This document shows positions 53,115-62,428 of a stretch of DNA of 64,000 bases, piece by piece. Numbering within the stretch: the first letter of the stretch is position 1; every line of letters begins with the position of its first letter. The notes under the pieces are model-generated. The model was not told where the DNA came from. It did not search any database and saw nothing but the letters and a program-made list of their open reading frames with translations. Location of the stretch: positions 34,711 to 98,710 of the forward strand of contig SVQW01000011.1 of assembly GCA_015065085.1 (NCBI GenBank). The letters run 5' to 3'. Both the position numbers and the translations under genes were made by a program. The stretch comes from Oscillospiraceae bacterium (lineage in GTDB: Bacteria > Bacillota > Clostridia > Oscillospirales > SIG627).

Positions 53115-53873
53115 ATGGAATTTTACGGAATGACCGATGTGGGCAGAATGAGAAGCAACAATGAGGACAGCTTCAGAATGTGCCGTTTGCAGTGCGGAGC
53201 GGTGCTTGCCGTTGTTTGCGACGGTATGGGCGGCGCTGCGGGCGGAAGCCAGGCCAGCAGTACTGCCTGCGAAACCTTCACAAATGTTATTTTGAATAAC
53301 GAAAATGTATTTATAGATCCCGAGGGAGGTCTCAAGCCCAAAACCGCCAGAAGTGCAATGCTCACTGCGGTCAATAAGGCGAATACCGCCGTTTACAATA
53401 TGTCCGTCATGAATTCCGAGCTTACGGGCATGGGAACAACGCTTGCGGCATGCCTTATATACAAGGACACCGTTATGGCAGTAAATGTCGGAGACAGCCG
53501 TATTTACGCTGTAAAGGATGAAAAGGCTACACGCATTTCAAAAGACCATTCCTATGTTCAGGCTCTGGTGGATGAGGGCGTCATAACCGAAGAAGAAGCT
53601 GAAAATCATCCCAAAAAGAACATTATCATGCGTGCAGTGGGTATAGATGACCACGTAGAAACCGACTTTTTCGTAACGGCGGCGGACATGGACTATATTC
53701 TTCTTTGCAGTGACGGTCTCACAAGCTATATCGGCGACAGTGCACTGGGTGACTTTTTCGGCCAAGGAACCCTTGAAAACAAGGTGACTGATATGGTTGA
53801 TTTTGCCAATAATTCGGGCGGAAGTGACAATATTACCGCCGTGGTAATAGACCTTAAAGGGGGTAATGCGTAA
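53115..53873 (+). CDS. stp: PP2C-family serine/threonine phosphatase
   Basis: This 252-residue phosphatase reverses phosphorylation by the adjacent PASTA kinase. The metal-binding motifs are VGRMRSNNEDSF, VVCDGMGGAAGG, NVGDSRIY, LLCSDGLTSYI and GGSDNITAVVIDL, all intact. It overlaps the kinase start by one base (TAATG). The pair is conserved across Firmicutes. Confidence 0.96.
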   Translation: MEFYGMTDVGRMRSNNEDSFRMCRLQCGAVLAVVCDGMGGAAGGSQASSTACETFTNVILNNENVFIDPEGGLKPKTARSAMLTAVNKANTAVYNMSVMNSELTGMGTTLAACLIYKDTVMAVNVGDSRIYAVKDEKATRISKDHSYVQALVDEGVITEEEAENHPKKNIIMRAVGIDDHVETDFFVTAADMDYILLCSDGLTSYIGDSALGDFFGQGTLENKVTDMVDFANNSGGSDNITAVVIDLKGGNA

Positions 53874-56032
53874 TGGAAAACACCGAAAAGTACAATTCTT
53901 TTGTAGGCAAGACCCTCGACAACCGTTATAAGGTACTGGAGGTAGTGGGCGTAGGCGGTATGGCGGTGGTGCTTAAGGCACAGGATACCGTTATGAACCG
54001 TACGGTTGCCATAAAGGTGCTTAATGACGAATACAACAGAGATGAGTCGGCGGTACAGCGTTTTGTAAATGAATCCAAGGCTGTTGCCATGCTGTCCCAC
54101 CCCAATATAGTAAATATTTTCGATGTGGCGTTCGGCAGTAACATGAAGTATATTGTCATGGAATACATTGACGGCAAATCGCTGGACGAGTATATGCGTG
54201 CCAAGGGTAAAATGACCTGGAAGGATGCGGTGTATATAACCGACCAGATACTTCTTGCGCTGGAGCATGCCCATGAAAAAGGCATTGTTCACAGGGATGT
54301 GAAGCCTCAGAATATAATGATTCTTCGCAACGGCTCGGTTAAGGTTGCGGATTTCGGAATTGCTACTCTCCCGAATATTGAAAACATTCCTTCCCAGAAC
54401 AAGGCGATAGGAACGGTGTATTACATGAGCCCTGAGCAGGCGTGCGGTCAGACAACGGATTTTGCCACCGACCTTTACTCTCTGGGCGTTATGATGTATG
54501 AAATGACCACGGGCGTTCTCCCGTTTGACGGCGAAAATACCAATGAAATCGCTTCAAAGCAGGTAAATGAGATGCCACGCGACCCCCGCAGTATTGAAAT
54601 TACCATTCCCCGCGGACTGGAACAGATAATTCTGCGTGCCATGGAAAAGGACCCCAAGGCGCGTTACGGCTCAGCACACAATATGCGCCGTATGATACAG
54701 ATTTTGCGTAATAACCCTTCTATCGTTTTTGCGGACGGCTCTAACCGTCCCGGCAATACGGATAGTGTGCATACCACTGAACAGGGTGATAAGAAAAGTG
54801 CTACCCAGACTTTTTCAAAGGTGATTCCCGCTACTATTCCCATCAGCAATATCCCTGTCAACCGCAATGAAAAGCCGTCGGGAGATACTCAGCATGTGGA
54901 TGCGGTGGATGCAGGAAAGAAGAACAGCAGGAAAACCGACCCCGTAAAGCAGGGGACAGGCGAAAACAAAAAGGTCATTAAAAATAATACCGATAATAAA
55001 AACAGCAACAAGCGCCCTGTCGGAAAAAACACCATGTTTCCGATTATTCTTGGTGTTGCACTGGCATTTCTTGTGGTAGTGGTTGTGGGCGGAGCAGTGC
55101 TTGCCGCATCTATTTTCGAGAACAGTACCGGCGTTGGCACCATATACGAAATCCCCGAATATATCGGCATGGAATATGGCGAGGAGCTTAAAAATAAAAT
55201 AATCGCCGACAATCTGGTGCTTAAGGACGTAAAATACGAATACGATCTTGAAAGCAGCAAGGACTATGTAGTTGCCCAGAATCCCGCTCCAAACTCAAAA
55301 CGCAAGACCCGCGACCTTATTCTGACCGTCAGCCTTGGAAGTCGGACAGTTATTATGCAGGACCTTACCATGTGTATTTACACCAAGGCTGAGGTGTACC
55401 TCAACAACATGGGTCTCAAGCCGGTTATAAAAAAGGTGAACGACCCCTCGGTTATGGAGAATTATATTATAAAAACCGAACCCGCGCCGGGTGATACCGT
55501 TACTGTGGGTGATGAGATAATACTGTATGTAAGCATGGGCGATGACACCGAATTTTACCTTATGCCTGATTTTGTGGGCAGTACAGATGAGGAAACACAG
55601 CGCATACTTACCGAAAATAATATTGTAAATGTTGAAAAAGTCATCCGCAAGTCAGACAGACCGACCGGCGAGATACTGGAACAGAATATCGCTCCCGATA
55701 CCAATATTCCGAAGAAGACCGCAAAACTGATACTGGTGGTGAGCGAATATGATGAATCGCTTGACCCAAATGTTCCCCCGGCGGATTTGCCGGTTTCGGT
55801 AATTCCTTCGGAAGAACCTGTTGAAGGTGATACTCAGCCCGAAGAACCTGTTGAAGGTGATAATCGGCCGGAAGAACCTGTTGAAGGTGATACTCAGCCC
55901 GAAGAAGCTGTCAGTGACACACCTGCGGGTATTCAGAATCCTGAAGCTTCGGAATTACAGCCTGTTGAACCACAGTTACCCGAACACGTCCCCGAAAATA
56001 CCCAAATCGCAGGAGAACAGACTGAAATATGA
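53873..56032 (+). CDS. prkC: PASTA-domain serine/threonine protein kinase
   Basis: This 719-residue membrane kinase senses cell-wall muropeptides or lipid II and controls growth and division. The kinase domain has GVGGMAVVLKA, VAIKVLN, HRDVKPQN (140-147), DFGIA and SPEQA. A transmembrane helix spans about 389-415. Three extracellular PASTA domains follow (about 420-485, 490-552 and 560-625). The tail has a 10-residue repeat (EEPVEGDTQP) three times and acidic residues. It overlaps stp by one base and rsgA by four (ATGA). Confidence 0.96.
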   Translation: MENTEKYNSFVGKTLDNRYKVLEVVGVGGMAVVLKAQDTVMNRTVAIKVLNDEYNRDESAVQRFVNESKAVAMLSHPNIVNIFDVAFGSNMKYIVMEYIDGKSLDEYMRAKGKMTWKDAVYITDQILLALEHAHEKGIVHRDVKPQNIMILRNGSVKVADFGIATLPNIENIPSQNKAIGTVYYMSPEQACGQTTDFATDLYSLGVMMYEMTTGVLPFDGENTNEIASKQVNEMPRDPRSIEITIPRGLEQIILRAMEKDPKARYGSAHNMRRMIQILRNNPSIVFADGSNRPGNTDSVHTTEQGDKKSATQTFSKVIPATIPISNIPVNRNEKPSGDTQHVDAVDAGKKNSRKTDPVKQGTGENKKVIKNNTDNKNSNKRPVGKNTMFPIILGVALAFLVVVVVGGAVLAASIFENSTGVGTIYEIPEYIGMEYGEELKNKIIADNLVLKDVKYEYDLESSKDYVVAQNPAPNSKRKTRDLILTVSLGSRTVIMQDLTMCIYTKAEVYLNNMGLKPVIKKVNDPSVMENYIIKTEPAPGDTVTVGDEIILYVSMGDDTEFYLMPDFVGSTDEETQRILTENNIVNVEKVIRKSDRPTGEILEQNIAPDTNIPKKTAKLILVVSEYDESLDPNVPPADLPVSVIPSEEPVEGDTQPEEPVEGDNRPEEPVEGDTQPEEAVSDTPAGIQNPEASELQPVEPQLPEHVPENTQIAGEQTEI
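55811..55900 (+). repeat. Three 30-bp tandem repeats in prkC
   Basis: GAAGAACCTGTTGAAGGTGA plus ten more bases recurs at 55811, 55841 and 55871. Copies 1 and 3 are identical, and copy 2 differs at a few third positions. They encode an acidic, proline-containing decapeptide beyond the last PASTA domain. Such near-identical units can change number by slippage. Confidence 0.9.
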
Positions 56033-56946
56033 GCGAACAGAAATATTACGGACGTGTTCTGGGCTGTAACGGCGGACTTTACTACGTGGACAGCAAAGAC
56101 AGAATATACGAATGCTTTGCCAAAGGAACCTTCAGATACGAAAAGCTCACACCTCTTGCGGGGGACAGGGCGGAATTTGTGCTGGAGGGCGATACGGGGT
56201 ATATAACCGACATTCTGGAGCGTAAGAATGAGCTTATACGTCCCCCGATGGCAAATCTTGACAAGCTTTTTGTTATTTGTGCGGCGAAAAGTCCCATGCC
56301 GTCCACCCTCAATATAGACAAGCTGTGCGCCATAGCGCATAATCGCGGTATTGAGGTGGTTATTGTTATAAATAAATGCGAGCTTGATCCCGATACGGCG
56401 CGGGAACTGGGCGATGTGTACTCAAAATGCGGGTACAAGACCGTGCTTTTGCAGGACAGCCCTCATGACCCCGAGACGGTAAAGAATAAGCTTCTTGAAG
56501 AAACTGTCGGCGGAGTTGTTGCCTTTGCGGGCGCTTCGGGTGTAGGGAAAACCACGGTTATAAATGCACTTTATCCCGATTTTCTGCTTCAGACCGGCGA
56601 TATCAGCCAAAAAACAGGCAGAGGCAAACACACCACCCGACAGACCAGACTTTTTAAAATTCAAGGACACGATGATGCTTATATAGCGGATACTCCGGGT
56701 TTTTCTCTTTTGGATTTTGAACGCTTTTTCTTTTTCCGCAAGGAAGAATTGCCGTATTCGTTTTGCGAATTTGAAAAATATCTGGGAAGCTGTAAATATG
56801 TAAAATGTACTCATACAAAAGAAGAGGGCTGTGCTGTGCTGGAGGCGGTCAAAAAAGGAGAAATACCGCTTTCCCGCCACCAAAGCTACCTGGATTTGTA
56901 TGAAAGTCTGAAAAAACAAAAGGAATGGGAGTTGAAGAAGTCTTGA
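56029..56946 (+). CDS. rsgA: Ribosome small subunit GTPase RsgA
   Basis: This 305-residue GTPase helps finish 30S assembly. It has the circularly permuted order typical of RsgA: G4 (INKCELD), then G1 (GASGVGKTT), then G3 (DTPGF), after an N-terminal OB fold (YYGRVLGCNGGLYYVDSK). The zinc motif is CKYVKCTHTKEEGC. It overlaps prkC by four bases and thiN by about four. rpe, often between rsgA and thiN in this operon, is missing. Confidence 0.96.
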   Translation: MSEQKYYGRVLGCNGGLYYVDSKDRIYECFAKGTFRYEKLTPLAGDRAEFVLEGDTGYITDILERKNELIRPPMANLDKLFVICAAKSPMPSTLNIDKLCAIAHNRGIEVVIVINKCELDPDTARELGDVYSKCGYKTVLLQDSPHDPETVKNKLLEETVGGVVAFAGASGVGKTTVINALYPDFLLQTGDISQKTGRGKHTTRQTRLFKIQGHDDAYIADTPGFSLLDFERFFFFRKEELPYSFCEFEKYLGSCKYVKCTHTKEEGCAVLEAVKKGEIPLSRHQSYLDLYESLKKQKEWELKKS

Positions 56947-57581
56947 CAGCATATGTTTTTTGCGGCGGAGAATTTTTTGCCGACGGCTTTTCTTCTCTTG
57001 AGCCGTGTGACTTTGCCATAGCTGCCGACAGCGGAATGTATGCCGCGCTGAATATGGATATTGTACCTCAGCTTTTTATCGGAGACTTTGACTCCTTTGA
57101 TGTGAATCGGCTGTCAACAAAAAACCGCAGGCTTGTTCAAAGCATCAAAACCATGACCTATCCCGTCAAAAAGGACCTTACCGACAGTATGATAGCCATT
57201 GAGGCGGCTGTTGAAAGGGGTGCAGACAATATAGTTATTCTGGGCGCACTGGGCGGACGGCTGGACCATACGCTTTCCAATGTTTTCATGCTGAAGAATT
57301 TGCGTGACAGAGACGTCACGGCTGTTATAGACAACGGAAGAAATGCCGTGCGTTACATTCATAATGAGGCGATAAAGATTAAAAAACGTTATAAATACAT
57401 ATCTCTTCTTGCTCTCGACGGTGACGCCTCGGGAGTAAGCATAAGTGGTGTTGAATATCCGCTTGACAACGCAGTGCTTAAGTCTGATTTCCCGTATGCG
57501 GTCAGCAACCGCATTTCAGGAGATGAGTGCAGTATAACGGTAAAAGACGGCGGTCTTTTGGTGGTGGAAAGCCATGAGTAA
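56943..57581 (+). CDS. thiN: Thiamine pyrophosphokinase
   Basis: This 212-residue enzyme makes TPP from thiamine and ATP. The motifs AADSGMYAALNMDI, FIGDFDSF, KKDLTDSMIAIEAA and LGALGGRLDHTLSNVFML are typical. I choose the TTG at 56943, which overlaps the rsgA stop and follows GGGAG by 11 bases. An upstream ATG at 56925 touches its RBS and would overlap rsgA by 22 bases. TPP made here would repress thiT via the riboswitch at 17255. It overlaps the next gene by eight bases. Confidence 0.9.
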   Translation: MTAYVFCGGEFFADGFSSLEPCDFAIAADSGMYAALNMDIVPQLFIGDFDSFDVNRLSTKNRRLVQSIKTMTYPVKKDLTDSMIAIEAAVERGADNIVILGALGGRLDHTLSNVFMLKNLRDRDVTAVIDNGRNAVRYIHNEAIKIKKRYKYISLLALDGDASGVSISGVEYPLDNAVLKSDFPYAVSNRISGDECSITVKDGGLLVVESHE

Positions 57582-59208
57582 AAAAACCGTTGTTCTGTTT
57601 GCCCTCAACAGCTCATACAGTCATACAAATTCGGCTGTAAGGCTTCTGAAAAAGTATTATGAAAGCCTTTTTTCCACCGACACGCTTGAAATAAAGCTGA
57701 TGGAACGGAATATGGGCGACCGTGACCTTGATATTATAAATGAGTTGTGCAGTATCAATGCGGACGCATACGGATTTTCGGTGTACATCTGGAACAGAAT
57801 CAGGATGCTTGATTTTGCACGCACCGTAAAGTCGCTTTTGCCACACAGCTTTGTGTTTTTCGGCGGACCTGAAATTTCCTTTGAGGATGAAAGCTTTTTT
57901 GATGAAAATCCTTATGCCGACAGCATCATTCGCGGCGAGGGCGAAAAAGCATTTGTACGGCTTTGCGAGGACTTGCTTTTGGATATGCCGCTTGAAAAGC
58001 TTTATGACGGCGAGCATCTTACCTCAGAGGAATTTGAGCTTTTGGGTAATCCGTACAGTGACGAAACACAAAGTATAGCGGGCAAGCTGGTTTATCTGGA
58101 AAGCGTTCGCGGATGTCCGTACAGCTGTTCCTACTGTCTGTCCTGCAATGACAAAGATATACGAGCGAAATCTGCGGATGCAACACTAAGGGAATTGGAA
58201 GAACTGAGAAACAGCGGAATAAACGTTGTTAAATTTGTGGACAGAACCTTCAATTACGATGTAAAACGCTGTGTGCAGCTTTTAAGATGCATAATAGATG
58301 CGAATTTTCCCTTTTGTTGCCATTTTGAAATGTGCGCTTCGCTTATTGATGAGGATACCCTTGAAGTACTAAAGACCGCACCGCCCGACAAAATACGGCT
58401 TGAATGCGGTGTTCAGAGTATTAATCCCAAAACTCTCAAAGCCATCAACCGCCCCGATACTACCGAAAAAACGCTTGCGGTGATTGAAAAACTCAGCAGA
58501 ATACCTGCCGTTACACTGCACCTGGACCTTATTGCAGGGCTGCCTCATGAGACCATGGAAACCTTTGCTGCAGCATACAACAGGCTTTTCGGTAAATGCG
58601 AAATGCTTCAGGTGGGATTTTTGAAGCTTCTGCACGGCACACCAATGCGTAAAGAAAGCGAAGGGTATGTGTATCTGCACTATCCGCCATACACTGTGCT
58701 TCAGACTCCCGGTATGACACGGGAACAGCTTAACATTCTGCAGGATATTGCCTATCTCACCGATAAATACCCCAATTCGGGTGCTTTTGAAAATACATTT
58801 GAGTTTTTCAGAATAACCGACCCGTTTGCGTTTATGACAGAGCTGAGAAGCTTTATTCTTAAATGCGATAACACGCAGGTTCTGAATAAGAGACTTTCGA
58901 GGCGGGACAGCTTTGAGTATCTTTTTAAGTTCCTTTCCCGCACCAATGATACAAAAATCGTGGCTTCCTGTCTGAGGCTTGATTTTCTTATGAATGAAAA
59001 CATTATGCCGCCGCTGTTTTTGTCGCCTTGTGAAAGCGAAAAAGCGGACAAAGCTGCTCAGGATGTCGCCGAGTCATTTATCAAAGTGCGCCTGGGAGTG
59101 AAGCCCTCTGAGCGCGGTCTTGTGTATGTGGGACGTTTTTCGCACCTGGATAACAAGCTCGTTATCTGCAATCGCAACAATAAAGAGCTTTATGTTTTGG
59201 ATAAATAG
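57574..59208 (+). CDS. B12-binding-type radical SAM protein (DUF4080)
   Basis: This 544-residue protein has an N-terminal cobalamin-binding-like region (TVVLFALNSSYSHTNSAVRLLKKYY) and a radical SAM core with the motif SVRGCPYSCSYCLSCND. HLDLIAGLPHETMETFAAAYNRL follows. The C-terminal part is DUF4080. Members are common in Clostridia and lack an established substrate. Its start is inside thiN. No terminator is visible within its end; the next gene has its own promoter. Confidence 0.87.
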   Translation: MSKKTVVLFALNSSYSHTNSAVRLLKKYYESLFSTDTLEIKLMERNMGDRDLDIINELCSINADAYGFSVYIWNRIRMLDFARTVKSLLPHSFVFFGGPEISFEDESFFDENPYADSIIRGEGEKAFVRLCEDLLLDMPLEKLYDGEHLTSEEFELLGNPYSDETQSIAGKLVYLESVRGCPYSCSYCLSCNDKDIRAKSADATLRELEELRNSGINVVKFVDRTFNYDVKRCVQLLRCIIDANFPFCCHFEMCASLIDEDTLEVLKTAPPDKIRLECGVQSINPKTLKAINRPDTTEKTLAVIEKLSRIPAVTLHLDLIAGLPHETMETFAAAYNRLFGKCEMLQVGFLKLLHGTPMRKESEGYVYLHYPPYTVLQTPGMTREQLNILQDIAYLTDKYPNSGAFENTFEFFRITDPFAFMTELRSFILKCDNTQVLNKRLSRRDSFEYLFKFLSRTNDTKIVASCLRLDFLMNENIMPPLFLSPCESEKADKAAQDVAESFIKVRLGVKPSERGLVYVGRFSHLDNKLVICNRNNKELYVLDK

Positions 59209-59259
59209 CACAAAAGAAAAAAATAATTTTGTGCAAAAGTAAGAAAGTCAAATTTGTTG

Positions 59260-59288
59260 TTGATTTAATAACATTTTAGTGGTATAAT
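59260..59288 (+). promoter_or_regulatory. Promoter of the peptide-binding lipoprotein gene
   Basis: TTGATT at 59260-59265 and TATAAT at 59283-59288 have a 17-base spacer, about 100 bases before the ATG. The leader shows no clear structure. Confidence 0.75.
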
Positions 59289-59387
59289 TTAGAGTGAACT
59301 ATAAGGCTTGTCATTATATTTTGATTTGATATAAATATAATTGCTTGGCTGAATTTTTTATGCATAATTTTAGGAGGATATTTTTAA

Positions 59388-61136
59388 ATGAAGAGAGTAT
59401 TGGCACTTGCTTTGGCACTTGTTATGGCGTGCGGTGTTCTGGTGGGCTGTGGAAGCAAAGACACCGGAAAAGGCGCCATAATTCCTGTAAGCCTCACCTT
59501 TGAAAGATTCAATCTTGACCCCGGTAAGGTGTTTTACGATGTAGAGGCTATGAAACTCAGCAGCCTTCTGTACGAGGGCCTTACAAGAATTGATGAAAAC
59601 GGCAAGGTTCAGAATGCACTTGCAAAAAGCTGGACTACCAAGATTGATGAGGAAAAAGGCGAATATATACTCAATATAGAGCTTAACAACACTTGGTGGA
59701 GCGACGGACGTCAGGTTCTTGCCGAGCATGTTGTTTACGGCTGGAAGAGAATTCTTGATCCTACCAGCAACAATCCCGCTGCGGCTCTCCTGTATGATAT
59801 AAAGAACGCACGCAAAGTAAAATCCGGTGAAATGACTGTCGATGACCTTGGTCTTGCGGCTCCCGAAAACCTTGTTGTCGAGATCGAATTTGAAGGTCCT
59901 TTTGATGTCGAGGAGTTTATGCGCACTGTCGCAAGCCCTGCGCTTGTTCCCGCACGTGAAGACGTGGTCTCCAAAAACCCTGATACCTGGGCAACCAAGA
60001 TTGAAACCGTTGTAACCAACGGACCCTTCACCGTTAAAAAGATGGGCGGTGCAGAAGCTGTCGAGGGTGAAGAAGGCGAAGATATAGAGGCTGAGGTTAC
60101 CAGCCGTTATGACCTGTTCACTATCGAACGTTCTCCTTATTACTACCTGTCCGGTTCCGATAATGAGGACATCAAGAAATATGTAACTCCCTACAAGTTT
60201 GAAATGAACTATACCACTTCCGCCGATGAACTTTACACCCAGTTCCAGAACGGCGAAATCCACTATCTCAGCTACCTTTCCAAGGATAATTATGATGCCA
60301 ACATAAAGAATGTTGAAACCATGGATATTCCTTCCGCTTACACTTACTATTTTAACACAAATAAAGCTCCCCTCAACGATGCTTCTGTGAGAAAGGCTCT
60401 CGCAAATGCTGTCAGCCGTGATGAAATTGCCGCTATCGTAGGCAGAGGCGTTTCTCCTGCAACAGGTTTCGTTCCTCACGTAACCCGTGAGTACGGCGAG
60501 TCCAAGGAGTTCAGAAAGGTCGGCGGAAGCCTCATCAATACCGCCGGTGAAAGCGCAACCATTTCCAAGAAGGGCTCCATCACAATTACATACCGCAAGG
60601 ATAAGGCAGGTATCGAGGAAGAAGTTGCAAAATACGTTCAGGGCGTATGGAAGGACATGGGTCTGACCGTAAAGATTAAGGGCCTCGAAAACAATGACTA
60701 TGAAAAGGCGCTTTACTCGGGCGACTTTGATGTAATTGCTCTTGACTATGTAGGTCTTACCGACGATGCACTCAGCTTCCTGGCTCCTTTCGCAAAGAGA
60801 TACAGCGGTTCCGTAGTATCTCTCGAAAATGATGCCGAACTGTTCACTCCTCACATCACAGGCTTTGAAAACGACGATTACGACGCTATTATCGATAAGG
60901 CTTATGCCGCAACCACAAACAAAGAAAAGAATGCGGCTCTGCACGAAGCAGAAGCACTTCTGCTTGAACAGTGCCCCGCAACCGCTCTGTACTTTGATGC
61001 GGATTACTACCTGGCAGACAAGAACCTTAAGAACATCGGTTCTACCTTCTTCGGTGCGAGATATCTCCACAAGACCGATCTTAAGGGCTATGTAGATCCC
61101 GCAACTCAGAGAGCTAACGCTGATGCAGAAAAATAA
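59388..61136 (+). CDS. Peptide ABC transporter substrate-binding lipoprotein (OppA-like)
   Basis: This 582-residue protein has a lipoprotein signal peptide with lipobox LVGC (Cys21), so it is anchored to the outer face of the membrane. The family 5 solute-binding pattern is seen in AMKLSSLLYEGLTRIDENGKVQNALAKSW, WSDGRQVLAEHVVYGWKRIL and NTNKAPLNDASVRKALANAVSRDEI. It should bind oligopeptides. No permease or ATPase genes are adjacent, so it is an orphan. The acidic insert AEAVEGEEGEDIEAEV (about residues 218-233) is unusual. AGGAGG precedes the ATG. The gene is monocistronic. Confidence 0.92.
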   Translation: MKRVLALALALVMACGVLVGCGSKDTGKGAIIPVSLTFERFNLDPGKVFYDVEAMKLSSLLYEGLTRIDENGKVQNALAKSWTTKIDEEKGEYILNIELNNTWWSDGRQVLAEHVVYGWKRILDPTSNNPAAALLYDIKNARKVKSGEMTVDDLGLAAPENLVVEIEFEGPFDVEEFMRTVASPALVPAREDVVSKNPDTWATKIETVVTNGPFTVKKMGGAEAVEGEEGEDIEAEVTSRYDLFTIERSPYYYLSGSDNEDIKKYVTPYKFEMNYTTSADELYTQFQNGEIHYLSYLSKDNYDANIKNVETMDIPSAYTYYFNTNKAPLNDASVRKALANAVSRDEIAAIVGRGVSPATGFVPHVTREYGESKEFRKVGGSLINTAGESATISKKGSITITYRKDKAGIEEEVAKYVQGVWKDMGLTVKIKGLENNDYEKALYSGDFDVIALDYVGLTDDALSFLAPFAKRYSGSVVSLENDAELFTPHITGFENDDYDAIIDKAYAATTNKEKNAALHEAEALLLEQCPATALYFDADYYLADKNLKNIGSTFFGARYLHKTDLKGYVDPATQRANADAEK

Positions 61137-61146
61137 TCAGTAACGA

Positions 61147-61184
61147 AAAACCGTGTATCCGATTTGGATACACGGTTTTGTTTT
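61147..61184 (+). terminator. Terminator after the peptide-binding protein gene (bidirectional)
   Basis: AAAACCGTGTATCC and GGATACACGGTTTT form a 14-bp perfect stem with a GATTT loop, with T-rich DNA on the plus side. It also ends the convergent amidohydrolase gene. Confidence 0.88.
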
Positions 61185-61187
61185 GCC

Positions 61188-62375
61188 TTACTTTTTGTAT
61201 GGAGTCTCAATATCAACAAATACGCCGTTTATCATAACCCTTTGCACATCGTGATAAGCAATTTCTTTGCCGAAAATAACAAGATCGGCATCCTTGCCTG
61301 CTTCCAGTGAACCGATTCTGTCATCAAGCCCCAGCATTTGAGCAGGATTTATAGTAATCGCTCTTAGCGATTCCATAAAGTCCATACCGCAATGACAGGC
61401 AATGTCGGCGCTCAACAAGAGGTATTGGGAAACCACCTCGGGATGGTCGGTTATAATGGCAACTTTAACACCGTTTTTGCTGAGTATAGCCGCATTTTGC
61501 GGTGTGGAATTCACAAGCTCGGGCTTGGAGCGATCACCTATAACAGGTCCCGCAAACACCTCACAGCCCTCTTTTGCAAGAATGTCGGCAACCATATGTC
61601 CCTCGGTGCAGTGGACCAGCTTGTACTTAAATCCAAAGGTCTTACTGAGACGTATGGCAGTGAAAATATCGTCTGCACGGTGTGCATGAATGTGGGCAGG
61701 CACCTGCCCGCGCAAAAGCGGTAAAAGAGCTTCGCACTTTGCATCAAATTCCGGCTTTTCCAACTCATCCTTGTCCTCGGCGGATTCGTATTTGTCAAGA
61801 GCTTCAAGATATCTCTGCGCCTTTGAAAGCTGTTCACGGATAAGTGCCGAGGTGGACATGCGGGTTTCAGGCGCAGATTCCTTGGGATGATAGCAGCACT
61901 TGGGGTTTTCTCCCAGCGCCATTTTTATAGCGGCTGGATTTGCCATAACCATATCATCCGCACGGCGCCCGTAGGTTTTCATGGCAATAAAGCTTCCGCC
62001 GATTGCATTGGCACTGCCGGGACCGGTGGCAACCGTGGTAACTCCTGCCGAGTATGCTTCTTTAAAGCATCTGTCCAAAGGATTGACCGCATCAATCGCC
62101 ATAAGATGCGGGAGAATCGGGTCGGTTATCTCGTTGAGGTCATCCGCTTCAAAGCCAAGGCCGTCGCCGATAAGACCGATGTGGGAATGAGCATCAACAA
62201 AGCCCGGCAGTACGGGTGCGCCATCAAGGTCGATGACACTGTCGAATACGCCCTCGGGCATACCTTTTCCCACTTCAGAAATTTTGTCACCATCAATTAT
62301 AATAAAACCGTCGTGTATGATATCACTGTCGGCATTCATGGTATAAATTACAGCATTTTTTAAAAGTATTTTCAT
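61188..62375 (-). CDS. Metal-dependent amidohydrolase
   Basis: This 395-residue cytoplasmic enzyme belongs to the amidohydrolase superfamily. The metal motif PGFVDAHSHIG (His63, His65) begins the barrel. Further ligands fit HIHAHR, VHCTEGH and TDHPE. The C-terminal DRIGSLEAGKDADLVIFG and the N-terminal beta strands form the usual small domain. It resembles imidazolonepropionase- and dihydroorotase-related sequences, but the substrate cannot be named. AAGGAA precedes the ATG. It follows purB on the same strand after a terminator-like hairpin. Confidence 0.88.
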   Translation of the reverse strand: MKILLKNAVIYTMNADSDIIHDGFIIIDGDKISEVGKGMPEGVFDSVIDLDGAPVLPGFVDAHSHIGLIGDGLGFEADDLNEITDPILPHLMAIDAVNPLDRCFKEAYSAGVTTVATGPGSANAIGGSFIAMKTYGRRADDMVMANPAAIKMALGENPKCCYHPKESAPETRMSTSALIREQLSKAQRYLEALDKYESAEDKDELEKPEFDAKCEALLPLLRGQVPAHIHAHRADDIFTAIRLSKTFGFKYKLVHCTEGHMVADILAKEGCEVFAGPVIGDRSKPELVNSTPQNAAILSKNGVKVAIITDHPEVVSQYLLLSADIACHCGMDFMESLRAITINPAQMLGLDDRIGSLEAGKDADLVIFGKEIAYHDVQRVMINGVFVDIETPYKK

Positions 62376-62394
62376 TGCATTTCCTTAAAAACGT

Positions 62395-62422
62395 CGGGCG
62401 GATGTGACTCCGCCCGTTTTTT
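62395..62422 (-). terminator. Terminator-like hairpin between purB and the amidohydrolase gene
   Basis: CGGGCGGA and TCCGCCCG form an 8-bp stem. On the minus strand, the T run starts after three bases. On the plus strand a T run follows directly, but no plus-strand gene precedes it. It probably reduces read-through from purB. Confidence 0.6.
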
Positions 62423-62428
62423 GTGAAA

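Noticed and set aside
59370..61070. A 566-codon minus-strand open frame opposite the peptide-binding protein gene
   Set aside because: The plus-strand gene has a lipobox, family motifs, promoter, RBS and terminator. The opposite frame arises from codon bias and has none of these.
62395..62422. Terminator of a plus-strand gene
   Set aside because: The hairpin is followed by six T on the plus strand, but no plus-strand gene lies upstream. It is assigned to the purB side.
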